NCBI RefSeq assembly: GCF_003234855.1
Contig: NZ_QKTO01000005.1
Location: 160,447 to 224,446 of the forward strand
DNA: 64,000 nucleotides
Direction: 5' to 3'
Source of the DNA: Curtobacterium sp. MCBD17_032
GTDB taxonomy: Bacteria; Actinomycetota; Actinomycetes; Actinomycetales; Microbacteriaceae
The position numbers and the translations under genes are program-made. The notes below the pieces were generated by a model that was given only the letters and a program-made list of their open reading frames with translations, was not told the origin of the DNA and did no database searches. This document shows positions 59,006-64,000 of the stretch, one piece after another; position 1 is the first letter of the stretch; each line of letters begins with the position of its first letter.

Positions 59006-60940
59006 TCAGGCGCCGGGGATGTCCGCGCGGAGCCGCATGCGCTGGGCGTCGAGGTCCACGAGCTGCCGCTGCACATCCGCCCGACGCTCCTGGTCGGATG
59101 TATCGGTGCGCTGGAGTTGTCCGAGCAGCGACGCCTTGCGGGCGAGCAGGTCGCGCTCGACGAGGGCCACGACGATCCCTCGGCAGTAGATCGCCAGGTC
59201 CTCGTCGGAGCGTGCCGGGATCGGCGCCAGGGCCAGCTCCTGCACGAGCGACCGGAACGGTGCCGGCACGTCCGCGAGCAGTCTGTCGAGCCAGGCCCGA
59301 TCCCCCACCGCGTCGATGTTCGCCACGACCGCATCGCGGACGACCGAGAGCATCCGTGCCGAGAACGTCGCGGACGCCGCGAGACCGAGCAGCGGCACCC
59401 CGACGGACTGGGGCTGCTGCACCATCGCCATCACCGCGTCGCGCTCCATCCGCGCGATCGGGTCGTCCGGCAGGGACCGGAGGCTCGCCTGCGGCTCCTC
59501 GGGCAGGCTCGGCCCGTCGCCGGGACCGGTGTGTCCGCCCGCGGAGCCGGCGTGGCCAGGGTTGGACGGGCCTCCCGACCGCGTGTCCGACCCGCCGTCG
59601 GCCGGTCGGCGGCGCGCTGCCGCGACGGCGCGGCGGACGTCCTCGATGTCCATGCCGAGCCAGCCGGCGGTGTTCCGGATGTACCCGTCGGCCAGCGCGC
59701 GGTCGCGGATCTCGGAGATCACCGGCGCCGACTCGCGGAGCCCCGCGACACGCCCCTCCACCGTGTCGAGGTCGTGGCCGTCCAGGCGTCGCCGGATCAT
59801 GAACTCGAACATGGGACGGCGGTTCTCGACGAGCCGGCGGACGGCGTCGTCGCCCCGGGCCAGGCGCAGGTCGCACGGGTCGAGGCCACCGGGCGCGACC
59901 GCGACGTAGGTCTGCGACGCGAACCGCTGCTCCTCCGTGAAGGCACGGGAGGCCGCGCGCTGCCCGGCCTCGTCCGGGTCGAAGGTGAACACGATCTGCC
60001 CGAGCTGGGAGACGTGCTGTGCGGCGGAGTCGCCGAGCATCGGCCGGAGCACCTTGATGTGGTCGACACCGAACGACGTCCCGCACGTGGCGACCGCGGT
60101 GGTGATGCCGGCGAGGTGGCACGCCATGACGTCGGTGTAGCCCTCGACGATGACGACCTGCTTGCCCTTCGCGATCTCCTTGCGGGCGAGGTCGATCCCG
60201 TAGAGCACCTGGCTCTTGTGGTAGATCGGCGTCTCCGGTGTGTTGAGGTACTTCGGGCCCTTGTCGTCCTCGAGCAGCCGACGCGCGCCGAAGCCGATCG
60301 TGGCACCCGTGACGTCCCGGATCGGCCACATCAGGCGTCCGCGGAACCGGTCGTAGGGCGAGCGGTCACCCTGGCTGACCAGGCCGGCCGCGACGATCTC
60401 GTCGATGCTGAACCGCAGGCCGCGCAGGTGGTCCTTGAGCGCGTCGAACGACTTCGGGGCGAAGCCGACGCCGAAGTGCTGCGCCGCCGCCGGGTCGAAC
60501 CCGCGCTCCCCCAGGAACCGGCGCGCCGGTTCGGCCGCGGCCGTGGTGAGTTGGGCGGTGAAGAAGGCCTGCGCCGCCTCGTTCGCGGCGATGAGCCGGG
60601 CGCGGGCGTTGTAGTCGGTCCGGGGCCCGTCGCCCTCTTCGTAGTGGAGCGTGAAGCCGATCTTGGCGGCCATCCGCTCGACGGCTTCCTGGAACGTCGT
60701 GTGGTCCTGCGACATGAGGAAACTGAAGACGTCGCCGTCCTCGCCGCACCCGAAGCAGTGGTACCGGCCGACCTGCGGACGGACGTGGAACGAGGGCGTC
60801 CGCTCGTCGTGGAAGGGGCAGAGGCCCTTCAGCGACCCGACGCCCGCCGACTTCAGCGTGACGTAGTCGCCCACCACGTCGGCGATGTTCACGCGCGCGC
60901 GGACCTCGTCGATGTCGTTCCGCGCGATCAGGCCTGCCAC
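59006..60940 (-). CDS. dnaG: DNA primase
   Basis: The 644-residue primase (GTG 60940) synthesises RNA primers for replication. It has the N-terminal zinc-binding CHC2 part (GLCPFHDERTPSFHV, RYHCFGCGEDGD), the catalytic core with TOPRIM acidic motifs (VIVEGYTDVMA, FTFDPDEAG) and a less conserved C-terminal helicase-binding domain. A Gly/Pro-rich linker near residue 440 is longer than in E. coli. Confidence 0.97.
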   Translation of the reverse strand: MAGLIARNDIDEVRARVNIADVVGDYVTLKSAGVGSLKGLCPFHDERTPSFHVRPQVGRYHCFGCGEDGDVFSFLMSQDHTTFQEAVERMAAKIGFTLHYEEGDGPRTDYNARARLIAANEAAQAFFTAQLTTAAAEPARRFLGERGFDPAAAQHFGVGFAPKSFDALKDHLRGLRFSIDEIVAAGLVSQGDRSPYDRFRGRLMWPIRDVTGATIGFGARRLLEDDKGPKYLNTPETPIYHKSQVLYGIDLARKEIAKGKQVVIVEGYTDVMACHLAGITTAVATCGTSFGVDHIKVLRPMLGDSAAQHVSQLGQIVFTFDPDEAGQRAASRAFTEEQRFASQTYVAVAPGGLDPCDLRLARGDDAVRRLVENRRPMFEFMIRRRLDGHDLDTVEGRVAGLRESAPVISEIRDRALADGYIRNTAGWLGMDIEDVRRAVAAARRRPADGGSDTRSGGPSNPGHAGSAGGHTGPGDGPSLPEEPQASLRSLPDDPIARMERDAVMAMVQQPQSVGVPLLGLAASATFSARMLSVVRDAVVANIDAVGDRAWLDRLLADVPAPFRSLVQELALAPIPARSDEDLAIYCRGIVVALVERDLLARKASLLGQLQRTDTSDQERRADVQRQLVDLDAQRMRLRADIPGA

Positions 60941-61030
60941 CCGACGATTCTAGTTCGGCGGGCCGACGCCGGCGGACCGGTGTGCATCCGCGCCCGGACA
61001 CCGGCCCGCACGGGCCCGGACGCGCTCCCG

Positions 61031-62311
61031 TCAGACGGCGATGGAGACCGTCTCGCGCTCCCCGACGACCAGCCGCTTGTGCCAGGCGAGCGCCCCCTGG
61101 TCGGTGAGGCTCGCCACCTGGTCCACCACGGCCCGGAGCCGCCCGGCGTCGTCCCCGGCGGCCCGCCAGTCCGCGGCGAACCCGGGCTCGAGTGCCGACT
61201 CCTCGCGCGCGGCGATCGCGTCGAGCAGTTCGGTCAAGACGCGCCGCTGGTCCTCGTACACGGGCTGCCTGTCGCCGTGTGTCATCACGAAGGCCGCGAC
61301 GATGCCCTTGAGCACCGCGATCTCGCCGATGATCTCCGGCGGCGTGACGACGCTCGCGGCGAACCGGACGAGCGAGCCGGAGGCGTAGGACTCCCGCGTC
61401 GCCGTGGTCGCGGTCCGGGCGAAGCGGCCGATGAGCTGACTCGTCAGGTTCTTCAGGCGTGCCTGGTCCTGCCGCGAGCCGTCGTACGACGTCATCCACA
61501 GCGACATGCTGCGCAGCCGGTCGAAGGCCTCGAGCAGTTCGTCGCGGCTCAGGTCGTCGCCGACCCAGGCGTGCATCGCGGTGACGATGTCGTTCTCGCC
61601 GACGCGGTCACCGAGCGCAGCGACGTCGATGAAGCCCGCGACGACGGCGTCCTCGAAGTCGTGCACCGAGTACGCGATGTCGTCGGACAGGTCCATCACC
61701 TGGGCCTCGATGCACCGCTGTCGTCGCGGTGCGCCGGCGCGGAGCCAGGCGAAGGCCTCGTGGTCGTCGTCGTAGAACCCGAACTTGGTCCGACCGGAGG
61801 ACGCCTCGCCGACGCCTTGGGACGCCGGCCACGGGTACTTGCAGCTGGCGTCGAGGGAGGCGCGGGTCAGGTTCAGTCCGTACGCCCGACCGTCGTCGCC
61901 GTAGACCTTCGGCTCGAGCCGGGTGAGCAACCGCAGCGTCTGCGCGTTGCCCTCGAACCCGCCGATGCCGGCGGCCCAGGCGTTCACCGCGGTCTCGCCG
62001 TTGTGCCCGAACGGCGGGTGCCCGATGTCGTGCGCGAGGCACGCGGTGTCGACGACGTCCGGGTCGAGGCCCAGGCTGTCGGCGAGCTCGCGACCGACCT
62101 GCGCCACCTCGAGCGAGTGCGTCAGGCGGTTCCGGGCGAAGTCGAGCCCGGTGGTCGGGCTGAGGACCTGCGTCTTCGCGGCGAGGCGGCGCAGTGCGCT
62201 GGAGTGCAGCAGGCGGGCGCGGTCACGCGCGAAGTCGCTCCGCCGACTGCTGTGCTGTTCCGGGAACCACCGCTCGGCGTCCGCCGGACCGTACGACGAC
62301 GTGGCGCTCAT
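61031..62311 (-). CDS. dgt: Deoxyguanosinetriphosphate triphosphohydrolase
   Basis: The 426-residue HD-domain enzyme (ATG 62311) hydrolyses dGTP to deoxyguanosine and triphosphate. The HD motif is in RNRLTHSLEVAQVGR and ACLAHDIGHPPFGHNGE, with the second Asp in MDLSDDIAYSVHDFED. It overlaps the dusB stop by four bases. dnaG and dgt are often adjacent in actinobacteria. Confidence 0.95.
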   Translation of the reverse strand: MSATSSYGPADAERWFPEQHSSRRSDFARDRARLLHSSALRRLAAKTQVLSPTTGLDFARNRLTHSLEVAQVGRELADSLGLDPDVVDTACLAHDIGHPPFGHNGETAVNAWAAGIGGFEGNAQTLRLLTRLEPKVYGDDGRAYGLNLTRASLDASCKYPWPASQGVGEASSGRTKFGFYDDDHEAFAWLRAGAPRRQRCIEAQVMDLSDDIAYSVHDFEDAVVAGFIDVAALGDRVGENDIVTAMHAWVGDDLSRDELLEAFDRLRSMSLWMTSYDGSRQDQARLKNLTSQLIGRFARTATTATRESYASGSLVRFAASVVTPPEIIGEIAVLKGIVAAFVMTHGDRQPVYEDQRRVLTELLDAIAAREESALEPGFAADWRAAGDDAGRLRAVVDQVASLTDQGALAWHKRLVVGERETVSIAV

Positions 62312-63462
62312 CCGCCGCTGTGGTGCATCTCGGCGGCGGCGAGGACCTTGCGGAACTCGGCGTCGACGTCGCGGCTCTCGAGCCACCGGTCGGGCAGCGC
62401 CGTGCGCTTGGCGTGCCCGGCACGGCCGCGCGGTCCTTCGACGTCGGCGCCTGGGTAGGGCGCGGTCCAGTCGAGCTTGCCGAGCAGGTCGTCGATCTCC
62501 TGCAGGCTCGACGCCATCGCGAGGCCGGAGCGCACCTCTCCGCCGATCGGGTACCCCTTGAAGTACCAGGCCACGTGCTTCCGGATGTCCCGGCAGCCGT
62601 GCTCCTCGGACTCGAAGAACTCGACGAGCAGTTCGGCGTGCCGACGGAACGCGACCGCGACGTCACCGAGGCTCGGTGCCGCGCGGAGGTCCTCGCCGCG
62701 GAACGCCGCGGCCAGGTCGCCGAACAGCCACGGACGGCCGAGGCAGCCGCGCCCGACGACCACGCCGTCGCACCCGGTCTCGTGCACCATCCGGAGGGCG
62801 TCGGCGGCGGACCAGATGTCGCCGTTGCCGAGGACCGGGATGTCGGTGATGGTCTCCTTGAGGGTCGCGATCGCCGACCAGTCGGCCTGGCCCGAGTAGT
62901 GCTCGTTGGCGGTACGGGCGTGCAGCGCGACACTCGCGACACCGGCGTCCCGCGCGATCTTCGCCGCGTCGAGGTAAGTGAGGTGGTCGCCGTCGATGCC
63001 CTTGCGCATCTTCACGGTGACGGGGACGTCCCCGGCGGCCTTGACCGTCTTCGTCACGAGGTCCCGGAAGAGGTCGAGCTTCCACGGCAGCGCCGCACCG
63101 CCGCCCTTGCGCGTGACCTTCGGCACCGGGCAGCCGAAGTTGAGGTCGATGTGGTCCGCACGGTCCTCACCGACCAGGATCGAGGCGGCCTCGGCGACGG
63201 TGTTCGGCTCGACGCCGTACAGCTGGATCGACCGCGGAGTCTCGGACTCGTGGTGCCGGATGAGCCGCATGGACTCAGGCGTGCGCTCGACCAGGGCGCG
63301 GGAGGTGATCATCTCGCACACGTACAGGCCCGCGCCGTACTCACGGCAGAGGCGGCGGTACGCCATGTTCGTGATGCCGGCCATCGGGGCGAGCACGACG
63401 GGCGCATCGACCTGGATCGGGCCGATGCGCAGTGGTGCTGCTGCAGCTTGTGTGATCGTCAT
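62308..63462 (-). CDS. dusB: tRNA dihydrouridine synthase
   Basis: The 384-residue flavoprotein reduces uridines in tRNA. It has the TIM-barrel FMN-binding opening VVLAPMAGITNMAYRRL, the catalytic Cys in DLNFGCPVPKVTRKGGGAAL, and GDIWSAADALRM plus GCDGVVVGRGCLGRPW. Start ATG 63462. It is cotranscribed with dgt. Confidence 0.96.
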   Translation of the reverse strand: MTITQAAAAPLRIGPIQVDAPVVLAPMAGITNMAYRRLCREYGAGLYVCEMITSRALVERTPESMRLIRHHESETPRSIQLYGVEPNTVAEAASILVGEDRADHIDLNFGCPVPKVTRKGGGAALPWKLDLFRDLVTKTVKAAGDVPVTVKMRKGIDGDHLTYLDAAKIARDAGVASVALHARTANEHYSGQADWSAIATLKETITDIPVLGNGDIWSAADALRMVHETGCDGVVVGRGCLGRPWLFGDLAAAFRGEDLRAAPSLGDVAVAFRRHAELLVEFFESEEHGCRDIRKHVAWYFKGYPIGGEVRSGLAMASSLQEIDDLLGKLDWTAPYPGADVEGPRGRAGHAKRTALPDRWLESRDVDAEFRKVLAAAEMHHSGG

Positions 63463-63509
63463 ACCGTCCTCATTCTCCCACGTCGTCGTCCGCCGGTAGC
63501 GTTCTCCAC

Positions 63510-63998
63510 ATGACCGATCCCGATGCCGTCGCCCGCTTCGACGCCGACGCCGCCGCACGCAGCCTCGACGTGGAGGTCGTCGAGCGGCCCGCGGCAGACT
63601 CCCTCGAGGGCGCGGCGGCCCTCCTCGGCATCGACCCGGGCGACATCGTCAAGACACTCGTGGTCAAGCGGCACGACGGGGGCTTCCTGCTCGCACTCGT
63701 GCCCGGCGGTCGGAGCATCGCGTGGAAGAAGCTCCGCACGGTCGTCGGTGTGAACAAGCTCTCGATGCCCGACGCCGCCACCGCCCTCGAAGCCAGCGGC
63801 TACGAGCGCGGCACCATCACCCCGATCGGCGCGATCGGGGACCTGCCGGTCTACGCCGACGAGCGCGTGCTCGGCCGCCGGATCGCACTGGGTGCGGGGC
63901 GGCACGGCGCGAGCGCGTTCGTCGACGGCGACGCACTCGTCGCCGCCTACGGCGCGACGGTCGCCGACATCACCGACGAGGAACCCGCCCGCCCCTGA
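63510..63998 (+). CDS. YbaK/EbsC-type aminoacyl-tRNA deacylase
   Basis: The 162-residue protein removes misloaded amino acids from tRNA-Pro or related tRNAs. It has the YbaK fold landmarks DIVKTLVVKRHDGG (catalytic Lys), LALVPGGRSIAWKKL and TITPIGAIGDLPVYAD, then IALGAGRHGASAFVDGDAL. The gene is complete and ends at 63998. Confidence 0.9.
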   Translation: MTDPDAVARFDADAAARSLDVEVVERPAADSLEGAAALLGIDPGDIVKTLVVKRHDGGFLLALVPGGRSIAWKKLRTVVGVNKLSMPDAATALEASGYERGTITPIGAIGDLPVYADERVLGRRIALGAGRHGASAFVDGDALVAAYGATVADITDEEPARP

Positions 63999-64000
63999 CC

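Noticed and set aside
58400..62458. Very long rightward open frame (over 1300 codons)
   Set aside because: It is antisense to the peptide-binding protein, dnaG and dgt, and its Arg/Pro/Gly-rich sequence is a product of high G+C codon bias.

Overview
The window is high-G+C actinobacterial chromosome. A FasR-fabD-fabH-acpP-fabF cluster behind a homodimeric aceE, a DUF3145 gene, dnaG-dgt-dusB, frequent GTG starts and four-base gene overlaps all fit the family Microbacteriaceae. Codon style and gene set resemble Curtobacterium, but the genus is an inference. Apart from the cut regulator gene at the left edge, the chromosomal genes look intact except for one internally deleted membrane-protein gene (887-1481).

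Left host block (1-15.6 kb): the C-terminal end of a LuxR-type regulator, a damaged membrane-protein gene, a MacB/FtsX-type ABC pair, an MGT-like glycosyltransferase, a TetR regulator divergent from an ABC-2-like membrane protein, two small membrane proteins, a fatty-acid desaturase followed by an acyl-CoA synthetase, an unknown protein, and a leftward metal-chelate (Fec/Btu-type) import operon. That operon carries an embedded SAM methyltransferase and a Zur-like box over its first start codon.

Prophage (15,613-33,945; about 18.3 kb): an apparently complete, very small temperate siphovirus inserted in the 3' part of tRNA-Val(TAC), bounded by an exact 45-bp duplication. A single leftward, tightly overlapped transcription unit runs from a MerR-like regulator through a replication protein, terminase, portal, a fused protease-capsid, tail genes with a -1 frameshifted chaperone, tape measure, lysis genes and a collagen/beta-helix tailspike. 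The repressor and the tyrosine integrase both point rightward, at opposite ends of the prophage.

The most striking observation is that the attachment core lies inside the repressor gene. The 45-bp core is exactly 15 in-frame codons. In the prophage the host tRNA supplies a TAA immediately after the core, giving a 98-residue repressor. Joining the ends as in the excised phage instead gives a 121-residue protein ending in an alanine-rich -LAVAS tail, and the integrase ends in -RRAA. This is the layout of integration-dependent immunity known from mycobacteriophage BPs and relatives, here apparently in a Microbacteriaceae phage. A second find is a probable phage replication origin inside the replication gene: five copies of an 11-bp motif, a perfect DnaA box and an A+T-richer repeat tract.

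Right host block (34-64 kb): envelope genes (lipoprotein, L,D-transpeptidase), an alpha/beta hydrolase, a peroxiredoxin, aceE, the fatty-acid synthesis regulator and operon, DUF3145, an AI-2E family transporter, tRNA-Met, a GT4 glycosyltransferase whose stop codon lies inside that tRNA, a DMT transporter, peptide deformylase, tRNA-Asn, a dipeptide/oligopeptide ABC operon with a 2-hydroxyacid dehydrogenase, then dnaG, dgt, dusB and a YbaK-type deacylase. The window holds no rRNA, CRISPR array or insertion sequence that I can see.
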